Below, piece by piece: positions 25,723-37,003 of a stretch of DNA of 64,000 nucleotides (position 1 is the first letter of the stretch; each line of letters begins with the position of its first letter). Position numbers and translations under genes: made by a program. Under the pieces are notes generated by a model. It was not told the origin of the DNA and made no database searches. It saw only the letters and a list, made by a program, of their open reading frames with translations. Source of the stretch: Caenorhabditis elegans (taxonomy: Eukaryota; Nematoda; Chromadorea; Rhabditida; Rhabditidae); NCBI RefSeq assembly GCF_000002985.6, contig NC_003284.9, forward strand, positions 16,554,001 through 16,618,000. The letters are read 5' to 3'.

Positions 25723-28700
25723 AGGTGCACTCCTCTCAACCTAGATGCTCATTGAACTCTTCTCACACAGCGCTCCACCTGAGGATCCCTACTATGTACC
25801 TGCAAATGGTAAGTCTGATCAGTTGAACTTTTCATGCGTTTTTTTGGGGATGAACCATAGACAATGATGATGTTTTCGTTTGTGTCGGAATCTAGGAATA
25901 GATGCTTCTTGCAAGAGAACAAAAGAATTTGAGGAAGGGGGTGAAGAATTCAGTGGGGAAAAATGGGCGGAAAAACTCAAAAAGTTATGCGCATACCTAA
26001 CGTGTGTGCATATTCAATCACCGTCTTCCTCTAAAATTTTGACGTCTACGTCTCCGTTTCGTCGCCACCCACCAGATTTTTTTTTCGGTATTCAGTGAAA
26101 AGGGGAGCATGATCTCAAAAACTCTAAACTCCCAAAAAAAAATCTGAACAACAGGATCTCACATTTCCAATACATATCCACATAGACAGTGGCGGCGCTT
26201 AAAGAAAGGGCAAAAACGGTTTTGTTTGTTTGATGGCTTCTCTCGCTAGGCTGAGTAAATCAAAACCGAAAATCTCTAGCCGTCACAGCCAATACCATAA
26301 GAAACGTCAAAGGTCGTACGTGTTAAATTTGATCCTCAATGAGTAGACTGTACCAGGGTCATAAAGGTGATTGGTCGGCGCCTATCCAACAAAACAAGAG
26401 CAGCACAATTCAATTTTAAATCCGAATGTTTAAATTTAACTTATTAATTTTGTCTTCGGAACATTTTTAGTAAAATTACGTCATTTAAAAACATTCGAAA
26501 CCAATTTTACTTTAAAATTTTTATTCTAATATTTTAAGTTTACAAAATAAATAAAAAGCTAAATATAAGCTTTATTTTTAAATTTTTGAGCTGATCCCTA
26601 CCTTTTCCGTAATTCTATTTCCCATTTTTGAATCAAAGTTTTTGAAACCTTTTCCTTTTCCCGACGGATTTTGTCAAAAAGTCTAGCTCTCAGAATAGCC
26701 CGACCTTTTTTTCAAACTGATCCAGCTACAAAAACCAAAAGGAAAAGATTACGAACGGATTAAAAAAAGAGTTGCAAATTCATTAATATGAGTTCAAAAA
26801 TGGCAACTCATCAAGCGACCGGTTTTTGATGATTAATACTTTCATAAATTGAAACTCAAATGTTTTTGAGTAATTAATTTCTGCTATTATTTTCAAACAA
26901 CATTCTTCATTTATAATTTATCGCAAATTCGTCTCCCGAAACCCTTAATCATGCATTTTTGTGTTTTTGTTTCTGAAAGAATGACAAAAATTTTCAATAA
27001 TGCTTTAATAATTTCTGTTGCCAAAAATATTTGTTTGTGGGGGTTGTAATTTTGAAATTCCAGGTGAAAATATTTTGAAAAATCAAGTTCTAGTAGCAAG
27101 TTGAACTAGTTTTTTATTCTGAGTTTAACGAACAAATGTCAATTCACGTCAGAGAAGAAATATTTTTGGAACAATATTTTTTTTGGAAATTGTGTAATTT
27201 TCACAAAAATTTTGAAAATTTCTGTCCCTGTGTTTCCCTAAAATTGACATAATTTTTGATGAGTTCATTTTATAAAAATTTCTTGATGGTGTAAAAATTA
27301 TAAAGAACAATAAAATTGTGTTTTAAAGAAAAATTATATTCAAAAAATCTTATTTTTAATTGCTGGGATCTATAAAACTGGGCAAAAAGTGTTGTCTATT
27401 TACGTTCAGGAAATCTTGACTAGAACATTTTGCGAAATAGCAAAAACTCAATTCAATAATTTTTTAAAGCTAGTATTTTTTGGAACCATTAACTCGAAAT
27501 TTGAAAACTGGAACCAAAAAAGTGGGCGGAGTTTCCAAAACGCCAGCAAAAAATCATTGGCAGCTCGTCATACTTTTTTCGCTTTCCTCTCTCTTTTTCT
27601 CCCCCCGGCCAGCCTTCTCCTCTCTCCACTGACCTGTGATGTACCTTAACAATTTCAAAACGAACGACACATTCGGAAACATCTAATTTCTCACCCATTT
27701 TTTATTATCAGAGAGCAACCAATTGTTGCGTGGGGTAGTGAAAAAGAAACACGTACATACATCTCTTTTCTAGATTAATCTAATCTAGAAAAGGCGAAGG
27801 CCGCATCGAAGGCTTCACTTTGATTTACTTTTGTGCGTGCGTCTGCATTTTTTTTTCATTCAATTACAAATTCATCATCATCATCCCAATTCAATCAACC
27901 AATTTTTCAACAATTCAACATCTAGAATCATTTGCAACGACGGCGCTCACACCGCACTTCTCCACAACGAGCGTATGGTCGATACGGGTGCAGTTGATCC
28001 CGACGATGGGAATCTACCATTTCAACGGTGTCGCCTTGTTTCTGTTGCCGGTGCTTTGTCTGATTGGGTTGATCGGCAACTTTTTGGTGTGTGTGGCAAT
28101 TGCGACGGATCGAAGGTTACACAATGTCACCAACTACTTTTTATTCTCATTGGCTCTGGCTGATCTTCTGGTTTGTTGTATTGTGATGCCATTGAGTATA
28201 GTGGTCGAGGTTCGGCACGGTCAGTGGAATATTTTTGGAATATTTTTTTAATTTAGGGCTAGAAAAGAAAATTCCTATACTTCCTATACTGTTCCTATAC
28301 TGGAAAATGTACATAGGATTATTGTTTCTACAAAAATTGAAACTGTAATAAAGAAAAGAAAAAACCTCATAAATAATTTTGATCTACCTGTCCCACTGAA
28401 TTATGGCTTAATTTTGGCTTAAAACTGAATATTTGGTGTCTACACTATATGGCCGACATTTTTTAGGTTACGCGACTTTTTAAATAACCTAAGAAAGACA
28501 ATTTAAAATGCATTCGGCAGAGGTGAATTGTGTAGGTATAAGGTAGGCGTAGGTAACTTTAAAGCCTAATTTTTTTTGCTGTCATGCAAGTTATAGGGAA
28601 CAGTGCAATATTTTAGGCTGATAAAAAAAACTTAACCCAAAATGCTTTTTTACTTAATTTTTTACCTTTTTCAATTTGTGAAAACGAATCAGATGATTAA

Positions 28701-31700
28701 TAGGCTATAAACTAAACTATTGTTTGTTTTTTTCAACTTTATTTTTCCCTTCTCCAGGTGTGCAAATACCACCAGCGCTGTATTTTGTCAATTAGCTAAT
28801 AATTTCGATGAATTTTTTTCAAAAGTATCTAACTATAAGCATCTTTGAGCGCATTTGTTAATAAATAATTAGAGGAACGAATAAAAAATGAGAATAAAAA
28901 AATCATGAAATATTGAGTGGGAAGTGTAAAGATTTTTGAACGAATAGAAAAAAAAAGTTAATTATATATGTAAAATTATAAATTTAGTTAATTGAAGATC
29001 GAAATAATCTTCACAAAAAAAAAAATTTTAAAAAGTAATTTCAGGGGTGTGGACATGGAGCGTGTCGATGTGCCTTTTGTACGTCTACTCGGACGTATTT
29101 CTGTGCTCGGCGAGCATTGTCCACATGTCCGTCATCTCGCTGGACCGATATCTCGGTATCTCTCAACCACTTCGCACCCGCAACAGATCAAAAACACTGA
29201 TATTTATCAAAATTGCCATCGTGTGGGTTGTCACTCTACTTGTCTCCTGTCCGATTGCCGTGCTGGCGATGCATGACACGGCAAACATTTTGCGAAACAA
29301 TCAGTGTATGATCTTCAGCAGATATTATATTATCTACGGGTCAACCATGACTTTCCTCATACCGTTGTGCATTATGGGGGTCACTTATGCAAAGACAACA
29401 CAGTTGTTGAACAAGCAAGCTTCAATACTAAGTCAAAAGGCAGGTGATAAATTCAATGGGAATGGTCTTCGAAGAACCATGCCTCATAGGAAACTGGGTT
29501 ATGCTAGAACCTACTCTGCAACTGTCAATGGTACCATTGCAAACGGAAAAGCCATTGGAGCACATGGCAGGACTATGTCGAGCATTTCCAACATTGCGAA
29601 CGGAGAGACTGCTGATCGCTTGGGTACAAGCCGTCCATCAATCAACACCAACGGTCACAAGCAGCTGCAAAAAGCGTCGACAATTAACAAGTGGAAGTCG
29701 AGGACCTCCAATTTGGTAACCAACTTTGCTAATAAAGTCGGTCGCCGTAGCTCTCTTCAGGTGAGATTTTGATCTTTTTATCTCAAATTTCGCGTGGAGC
29801 GCGTTTGAATTGCCTCTAGTTTACAACATCTTTCGCTACATTTCTTTTTTGTTTTTTGAGAGAATAGAGCACTGAGCAAAAGTGCGTAGATAAAGGAGGA
29901 AAGAAAGAAGAATAGGGAGTAAGTAGAATTGGGAAAATTAATTTTGTAAAACATTGTATTTCTTTTGACAGAGATCACTTTCCCAACAAAAAAAACCATG
30001 CAAAATTTTTTTTAACTCACCAATTTTGAGCCAACAAAGCTGACCCCAACCGTTAATAATTTAAAATTTCATATTGTTTCCAGACCTGTTGAATTTCTTC
30101 AAAAAAGATTTTTTGCGAATTTACGTTGATTTTAAAAGTGTTCAAGCTTAAGAAAATGTTTTGTAAGCTTTGTAAAATTATGTAGTAATCTTTTTGGAAA
30201 ATTTTTTATTATTAATTTTTTTAGAAAGTTTCCAAAATTTTACACTAATTTACATTGAATATTTTCAAATTAAAAAAAACATTCTTGAGACTTTTTGGAG
30301 TGTTTTTTTTTCATACTGGTCCAAAAAGTTTTAAATTTTTTTTACGAGAAAAATTAAAATTTCCAAATTGCTTCTACCCTGATTTCTGAAAAATATTAAT
30401 TGTATTAAAGATATCAAATTTTTTTCCATTAATTTAAGCTTCAATTGCTAAGGTCTACCATTTTTCAATGATCAAAATTCACATTCAAATTTTTCCCTAT
30501 CATGTCACATTTTGCATCGGAGTTATTTTCAAACGTCATTTGATCAATGTACAATGGATTAACTTGAAATACATGAAACTTGATAGAGTTCACGTATTCT
30601 TTTGTTTCTTTGCAAAACAGCTGAATAAAAAAGTTAAGAAAGAGTTAATAGATCAAACAATTAACTTTCAGACCGCAACTCAAGATCTTGCAAATGAGCA
30701 CAAGGCGACCCGTGTGCTCGCAGTCGTGTTTGCGTGCTTTTTCATTTGCTGGACACCATTCTTCTTCATCAACTTTTTGATCGGATTCGGCGGTGAAAAT
30801 GTGCAGATTCCTGATTGGGTTGCGTCGATTTTCCTTTGGCTCGGATACGTGTCGAGTACGATCAACCCGATTATCTATACAGTTTTCAACAAGCGGTTCC
30901 GTCAAGCGTTCGTGAGAATTCTTCGATGCCAGTGCTTCCATCCACTCCGCGACTCTCATCAAATGTATTCGCGAAACTTCACGACAACAATTGTTCCGGA
31001 TACGTACACTTGGTGAGCACATATGTCTTGAAATTTTGTCAGGAGCCACTAGAAATAATTTCCCCCTTCTTTTTCGCCCTTTTCAAAGAACTTTCAAATC
31101 GTTTTTCTCTTCCGTTGAATGAGCAAAACAATTGCTGGGATTTTGATGACTTTGACAATTTCCGGAGCCTCTGCTCAAGCTGACTATGACTACCGAGTTC
31201 CCATAAATAAATCAGAATATGATTTTCCGATTTGAATTTCTATAGGTTAAGGGGGAAACAAAAAATTTGCAAGTTTTAAATGTTCGTCGTGCCATAAGAT
31301 TGTCAACGGAAAATGACGATAATGAGAATTGAACAAGTCTGATCGAGCAGCGTGCAGGTGTCATGTTTTGTAAAGTGTCTCTTGGAAGATCTTCTCACCT
31401 GCTCGGTTGAAAGGGACCTGAGCAATTAGTTTTTAGTTTCAGGGTGTCCTATGGGAAGTATGGGGATGTTAACGTTGTAGGTGGTAACTCCAAGGGGACG
31501 TTCATATATAATTTTTTCCCAACGCACATTTTACTTGCCAATTCTAGGAAATTGGTAAAAAATAAAAATTATAAAAAATGTTTACCAAAGCTATAAAAAT
31601 TTTAATTATTCAGCTCGAGGTCAAATCAAGAACGCACGACCTCTGTTATCACACGCGACGAGACTCGTTCAGCAAGAAGCAGTGAACGGCCGGAGCCCAG

Positions 31701-33462
31701 CAGAGCAAGATCTGAAATTTCAGAAGAGCCAGTCGCCAGAACCAATGGAAAATTGACTAGTGAAAAGAAGAAGGTAATGAATTTTGCAATTTTTTGTAAT
31801 TCAAAAAAACGTAACATATTGAAAAATGAAACATTAAGGAAACTTTAGAAACAAGAAACATGATCTATTCAACTTTCACAAGACTCTATTGAACTCTTGA
31901 CATTTAGATTTTTTGAACGTTACTACTCTAAATATATTTGGGGGTCGGTTTCAAAAATGATTTTTTTTTTCTTGAAACTCAATTCCATATAAAAAGTGCT
32001 CCAAACACTCGCTATGTGTGTTTTGTGTTTGAAATGTTTACATTATTTCGCACATTGAATATATTGTTTATCTTTGTGCACGAACATTAATCCTTCCTGG
32101 TCAATTGTGGAAAAATGATTCAAAAAAGTTTGGGAAAAGTGGGGGACGCAAAGAGCAAAATATCAAAATCTAGGAAAACTGCAGAATAGTTTGAAAACGT
32201 GGGGAAAAAACACGAGATCATGATTTGAATGATGTATTACAATATGCTATAGTTTTGTAGAAAAAAGTTTAGACTTCTTATAAAATTTCTGATTTTTGGT
32301 GAAAAAATGATTTGACATTTTAAATTCTTCCTTATAGATGAACAAAATTGAAAGCAATGTATAACCATTTGGGAGTTAATTTTTCCAAATTTCCATCTCG
32401 ATTTTGCCAGTGCATTTGTTCAACTTCAAATACCTTGATACCAAAAGATACCTTGGAATTTGAATTCTTCTTTGGCACGTGGTGCCCGGCTGTTCTATTA
32501 CGGTTTGATCTACAAAAAATGCGGGGTTTTTTTTTGGCCCAAAAAATGTGGCGTCAGCATGTTCTTAACTATGCGAAATCCGTTGAGAACTCTGAGTCTC
32601 TTATTTCACACTTTTTGAATTCAAATATACGTAGATCAAGCCTAAATTAGACACTCTGAAAAATTATATGAAACCTCAAAAACAAAAATTATTTCGTCCA
32701 AAAAGTTTTCAAAAGTTTTCAAAATGTTTGTCTCGTTTTAGTACCCTAAAACACTCTAGACGCTTAAAAAACCAATATGGAGATATTTATCAAAGCTTAC
32801 ACTCAGCGAAATATTGCCCGAGTATAATTTCAAATACCGATTTGAGGGGCTAAAATTTTAGCTCTCGAATTAATTGTTAGTAGGTATCTTTTTATGATTT
32901 TATAACTTTTTTAAAATTTAATACTTCAAATATTTTACTGAAGCTGCATCAGTACTGAATTCATATTCAATAACTCAAATTTCAGATCTCCCTCCCATCA
33001 TTCCCCCGTGTGAGCTCATCCCGTGATTCGCGCGCAACGACAGAGGCATCAACCACCGACGAGGAAACCAAGCCACTTATCCCAAAATCAACAGTTCCGG
33101 CAACAGTGATCAACATCCCCGAACAACTGATCAACCCAATCAAAAAGTCACTGACCACAATAATCAACATGCCACTGCTGGATGAGACAATTCCCGAGAA
33201 AGCTCAAGTCCACCATAAAAGCCAGACGCTTCTCACCTCATCAACACTAAATTTCGCAACTTTTTCAACGTGCCCACAGCAGCCGACAAGATCCTACTCT
33301 TGCGTGGACTGCAAAAAAGCCGAGAAAATGTTGTCTTCGGATGTTAGTGACATGATGACCACTTCCACGGCGAGCACTGCGTCGACAGTCAACGGAGCTC
33401 CACGGAAACATCTAACTCTATTCAATCACTTTGATAGTGCCATCAAGGAAACATTCTTGTAA
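25723..33462 (+). CDS. ser-1: Serotonin/octopamine-type GPCR SER-1 (5-HT2-like), 683 aa
   Basis: Coding exons: 25745-25808, 27926-28219, 29045-29760, 30672-31012, 31614-31773, 32986-33462. A TTTCAG acceptor ends at 25722, so 25723-25744 is leader and the ATG is at 25745. Phases close to 684 codons. Residues 1-50 are extracellular, with an N-E-S sequon formed across the first junction. Seven membrane segments follow. Asp136 in segment 3 fits the amine-binding Asp, DRY is at 153-155, CWTPF at 384-388 and NPIIY at 423-427. Intracellular loop 3 is long and basic (about 230-365). The tail is ~250 aa, Ser/Thr-rich, ending ETFL, a PDZ ligand. Known biology: SER-1 is a Gq-coupled serotonin receptor acting in muscle and neurons (egg laying, feeding), and its tail binds the multi-PDZ protein MPZ-1. 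The C-terminal ETFL plus the 5-HT2-like core is why I name this gene. The upstream first exon is preferred over a start at Met 28006, which would leave almost no extracellular N terminus. Confidence 0.92.
25809..27925 (+). other. ser-1 intron 1 (2.1 kb)
   Basis: The donor is AATG|GTAAGT and the acceptor CATCTAG. Apart from the palindrome at 27765-27793 I see no RNA gene or nested gene. The segment 26180-26400 is less AT-rich and contains GTGGCGGCGCTTA and GGTCGGCGCCTA, perhaps a repeat fragment. Confidence 0.6.
27765..27793. repeat. Near-perfect palindrome, 13-bp arms, in ser-1 intron 1
   Basis: CTTTTCTAGATTA and TAATCTAGAAAAG are exact reverse complements around the 3-base spacer ATC. It lies 133 bases before the exon 2 acceptor. 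It could form a hairpin in the pre-mRNA or be bound as a dimeric site. Confidence 0.75.
30672..31016 (+). CDS. ser-1: Alternative short C-terminus of ser-1 (intron 4 read-through)
   Basis: If the donor at 31013 is not used, exon 4 reads TGG TGA and stops at 31014-31016, giving a tail that ends ...PDTYTW. The spliced form instead joins TG|C to make Cys and continues for over 200 residues to ETFL. The short form keeps all seven membrane segments but loses the PDZ ligand. The frame shows that this is possible; use of the isoform is inferred. Confidence 0.4.
   Translation, partial: TATQDLANEHKATRVLAVVFACFFICWTPFFFINFLIGFGGENVQIPDWVASIFLWLGYVSSTINPIIYTVFNKRFRQAFVRILRCQCFHPLRDSHQMYSRNFTTTIVPDTYTW
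32475..32658. repeat. Palindromic dispersed repeat in ser-1 intron 5
   Basis: ACGGTTTGATCTACAAAAAA near 32500, GTTCTTAAC, GTTGAGAACTCTGAGTCTC and then GTAGATCAAGCCTAAATTAG near 32630 form an inverted-repeat element. It matches the copy at 55765-55954 block for block. Known C. elegans palindromic repeats have this vocabulary; I cannot name the family with certainty. Confidence 0.7.
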
Positions 33463-34025
33463 ATTCAAAAGCCATGTGGCTCTTCATATCGTTTCCTTCT
33501 TTTATCTCCTTGCCAAATCATTCCATTTTGAAATTTGAATTTATCAATTTTAGCATGTTTTTTTTTGGAATTGTCTTTAATTACTTTCAGTTTTGTGCCA
33601 AAGTGTGAAATTTGAAAAAGTGTAGATCATAGGGTGCGGTAAAATTTAAAATTTTATGCCATTTTACATATTATTAACCTGATAAAAATCTGAAATTTAA
33701 GGTTTCGAAAACAAAGTGCAAAATACAGTTCGAGGTCCTTTTTTCAGTTTTTTGAAGTAGTAGGTAAATTATCTGAAAGCGTTTAAAAAATGTATTACTA
33801 TTTTGTAGATTTGCCGCACACCTCACACATACACATTTTCAATTTTACACCCTTCTTTCCCTTCCTTACTTCAGTACAATCTTTCGGTGTTTCCTGATAA
33901 ATTGTAGCCATTGAAATCTCCACCCATCACGTGTACTTCCGACTCTTCTCCTCCTTCCAAGCACTGACCAAGAACTTCCGAAGTTGTGAATTTTTATATT
34001 TGAATAAACAATAGTCATTATCAAT
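33463..34025 (+). other. ser-1 3' UTR, with AATAAA at 34003
   Basis: After the TAA at 33460-33462 there is about 0.55 kb of non-coding sequence, and an AATAAA at 34003-34008 followed by a short T/A-rich stretch. Pyrimidine-rich blocks (33840-33960) precede the signal. The extent is inferred. Confidence 0.5.
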
Positions 34026-36394
34026 GATCTGTCTTCTAGTGATCTTTCATACTTTCTCTCTCATCAACTCATCTTAAAAAAGCGTGCGAGTGAACGAAAC
34101 ATGATAGATGGGTATTCGTATCGAATTCCACAAAATTCTCTCAATGCTGCCACCTTTTCGCGCTTCTGCTCAAAAAAAAAGTTAAAGTCAAAGGGAAGTT
34201 CTGAGACTCGATAAACGGAAATTTGTCGGAAAACATCGATTTGAAAAGGAGAAGATGAAGAAGAAGAAGAAATGAAGCTTTCCTGCTCTTTGACTTTTGC
34301 CAGAGAAAAGTTTAGAGGTCAATTTTGCGGACCCTCAACTAGATTTGGCAGCACCGCACAACACTCAATTTGCAACAAAATTCAAAAAGGAAACACGTGT
34401 TTCTAGCCGCCGAATTCCTAGAACAGGAGTAACACGAAACACGTTGGAGATTTGCATTTGAAATCACCGAGGGACAGAACAGTAGTAGATTTGTGGTGTT
34501 TGAAGGTGTGCAATAACAGAACAATTTTTTGTTCATAGTTTGGTGACGGGGAGTTTAAATAGTTTTCAAAGTCTACATCAGTAGGTTTACTATTTTTTAT
34601 GTCTTAAGTGGAGAAGTATTGCAAATGTATTTACAAGGACCTAGAGGGAGCAAGTAATAAAATAAATTGCAAGGTTTTTCATATCATTAATGCTTTTTAG
34701 TGCCCAGTTTCCCTTTAAAATCAAAATAAAATCAGGAAGTAAATTATGCCTATAACTATATTGTATCCAATATTACCTAGTTAAAATGGTACATGTTTTG
34801 AGAAAGCTGATAGAATTCATGCCATCTAAATTATTTGTTAACCTGAATGCTGAATTTTGTACATTTGGCCAAAAAAAAAAATGTTGTTTATAAAACTCAA
34901 TATTGGTGCAAATAAAGTAACACAAAAGTTCTTTTCGACTTCCTAGTTCATTGTTAACTTAGGAATACCACAAAACTTTGGGAATTTGAACATGAAAATT
35001 TTGAGTGAAAAGTGCAGATATGTGTAGCGTTTGAATGTGTGCACTGACAACAATGTTTATCTGTAGTTGAAAAGGGAGTTTGAAATTTCAGAAATTTAAT
35101 ACTATAAAATCGCTGCATAATTTTATGGATTCCAATCAAAACATCATAGAATACTCCCGTTTTTGTCAAGACACGTGAAACATAAAATCCAATTAGTGTA
35201 TCTCAATTCTACAGTGACAATGATTGTAAGTTCCTACGAAATATAAAGTTATTCAGTGCTGGCCATAAAGGTGTGGTTTATGGAGAATATCTTTTTCCTA
35301 CTCAATAATTCTGTTTTAAACATTAGAAGAGTATCAGAAAGTATAGGTATGATAAAAAGTTTCAGTGAAAACAAAAAACTGAAAAACCGTGATTTTCAGA
35401 AACACATATTTTTAAGAGTCTAAAATGAACCTTTTCAAAAAAAATCTGAAATGATCAAACGTTTTATTGTGCATATATTTGAAAAAATACCATCTTGATC
35501 ACAATTTGGAGCTAAGCCTGTTGCAGTCTGTTCTGTGTGATTTTCCAATCCGAAATTTTTTTTAATCAGTTGCACAATAGCTAGAACCCTATGAACTTCA
35601 TTTTTCCATTAAAAAAAATAGTATGTCGTTTGAATTGGTCGCTTGAGTTCTATGCGAAATAATTAATGAAATTCGGAGAGAATAAGGTTGAAATTCTATG
35701 AATATAAATGAAAGGTAAGGTTGGAAAACTCATATCAAAATATTGTTAATTTCCAGTGTGTACAGGCGGGTGCAATAAACAAAAAATAAGTCTTTTATGA
35801 TCTCCGACAGTTCAATTTGTAGACTTTTCTAATCGAGAAAAATTTCTTATGAGATTGTTGTAAAAAATAACGAAGAGCGATATGCATCGCCGGGTCCGTA
35901 ACAAGTTTTTGTGTCATTCCGATGTTGCGTTCTATCATGGAACTTATTGCAAATTCACACAAAAGTTTCCAAATTGAACCTTTAAAATCCGTATATTTTT
36001 TATTCCAATTTTACTTCCTTCTTAGTCACGTGTGGGAGTACTCATCAGGCAAATGAAGAGTAAATACAACTCAGCACATGCTTCATGTTTGCTTCCAGTC
36101 TTGGTGAACTTTTGCTTCCAGTCTTGGTGAACGAAGAGTTTCAGTGATGAGCTACCAGCTTGAATTTATTGAGATAAAAAAGGTAGGGACTTTGGAAAAA
36201 GGCTTTTTAAAAATAAATTTTGTTCAAAATGCAAATTATTTATTTTAATTTTGCAATTTTGCAATTGCACAATTCGATGGATATGTATCTGAACCTGTTT
36301 TTAATAATTCATGTTACAGTAATTTAAGAATGGTGGTAAATGTAGTTGGCCAAATGTTTTCAGGTCACCGCTCTCATGCCCGATTCTTACAGCA
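34026..36394. other. Intergenic ser-1 to tRNA-Val
   Basis: No supported gene. Two weakly similar Cys-rich minus-strand frames lie at 34339-34536 and 34954-35169 (see findings). A 22-bp direct duplication, TTTGCTTCCAGTCTTGGTGA plus AC, occurs twice in tandem at about 36087-36131. Confidence 0.5.
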
Positions 36395-36466
36395 GGTCCT
36401 GTGGTGTAGTGGTTATCACGTCTGCTTCACACGCAGAAGGTCGCCGGTTCGAACCCGGCCAGGACC
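36395..36466 (+). tRNA. tRNA-Val (CAC)
   Basis: A 72-nt cloverleaf. The acceptor GGTCCTG pairs with CAGGACC. The anticodon stem TCTGC/GCAGA encloses TTCACAC, giving anticodon CAC. The T arm is GCCGG TTCGAAC CCGGC. A and B boxes are intact and TAGTTTT follows as a polymerase III stop. Identical to the minus-strand copy at 36932-37003. Confidence 0.96.
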
Positions 36467-36931
36467 TAGTTTTATTGTTGTTTTACATTTTATAAATAAA
36501 GGAATATGTAAAAGAACTACGTTTCGTGAAAAAGAAACATTTTGCAAGAATCAAAGAATACTTATAACTCCAAATTTAAAAATTTAATTGGTAGTTGTTT
36601 TATTTACCCATTTATTCAAAACAAGAATTTTTTTATTATTAAGGCATAAAAACTATCGCTTCCTATACGTACGCATCAAAATAAATGTCACGTTTAAAAA
36701 TCAAAAAATTGGTTTTTACAAATGTGGAGTCATAATTCACAAAACCAATTGAAGATATGGGCTGCCGAAGTTGGCCACAACTCTTTTTTTAAAATTATCT
36801 TTAAAATTTGTTTCAATGATATACAGAAAAATAAGAACATGCTTCTCAATTAAACTTGACTACTTTCATTAGGAATAAAAAGTATGTAGTCACAGTTTAT
36901 TTTAATTATTCATTTGGCAATTGCAAAACTA

Positions 36932-37003
36932 GGTCCTGGCCGGGTTCGAACCGGCGACCTTCTGCGTGTGAAGCAGACGTGATAACCACTACACCACAGG
37001 ACC
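36932..37003 (-). tRNA. tRNA-Val (CAC), second copy, inverted
   Basis: Read on the minus strand this is base-for-base identical to the gene at 36395-36466, including anticodon CAC, and it shares the 3' flank TAGTTTT. The pair is tail to tail across 465 bases of unrelated AT-rich DNA, consistent with a local inverted duplication. Confidence 0.96.

Noticed and set aside
30468-30671. In-frame extension of ser-1 exon 4 upstream
   Set aside because: The sequence is AT-rich intron, and the TTTCAG acceptor at 30671 joins in phase with exon 3 and keeps the loop sequence sensible.
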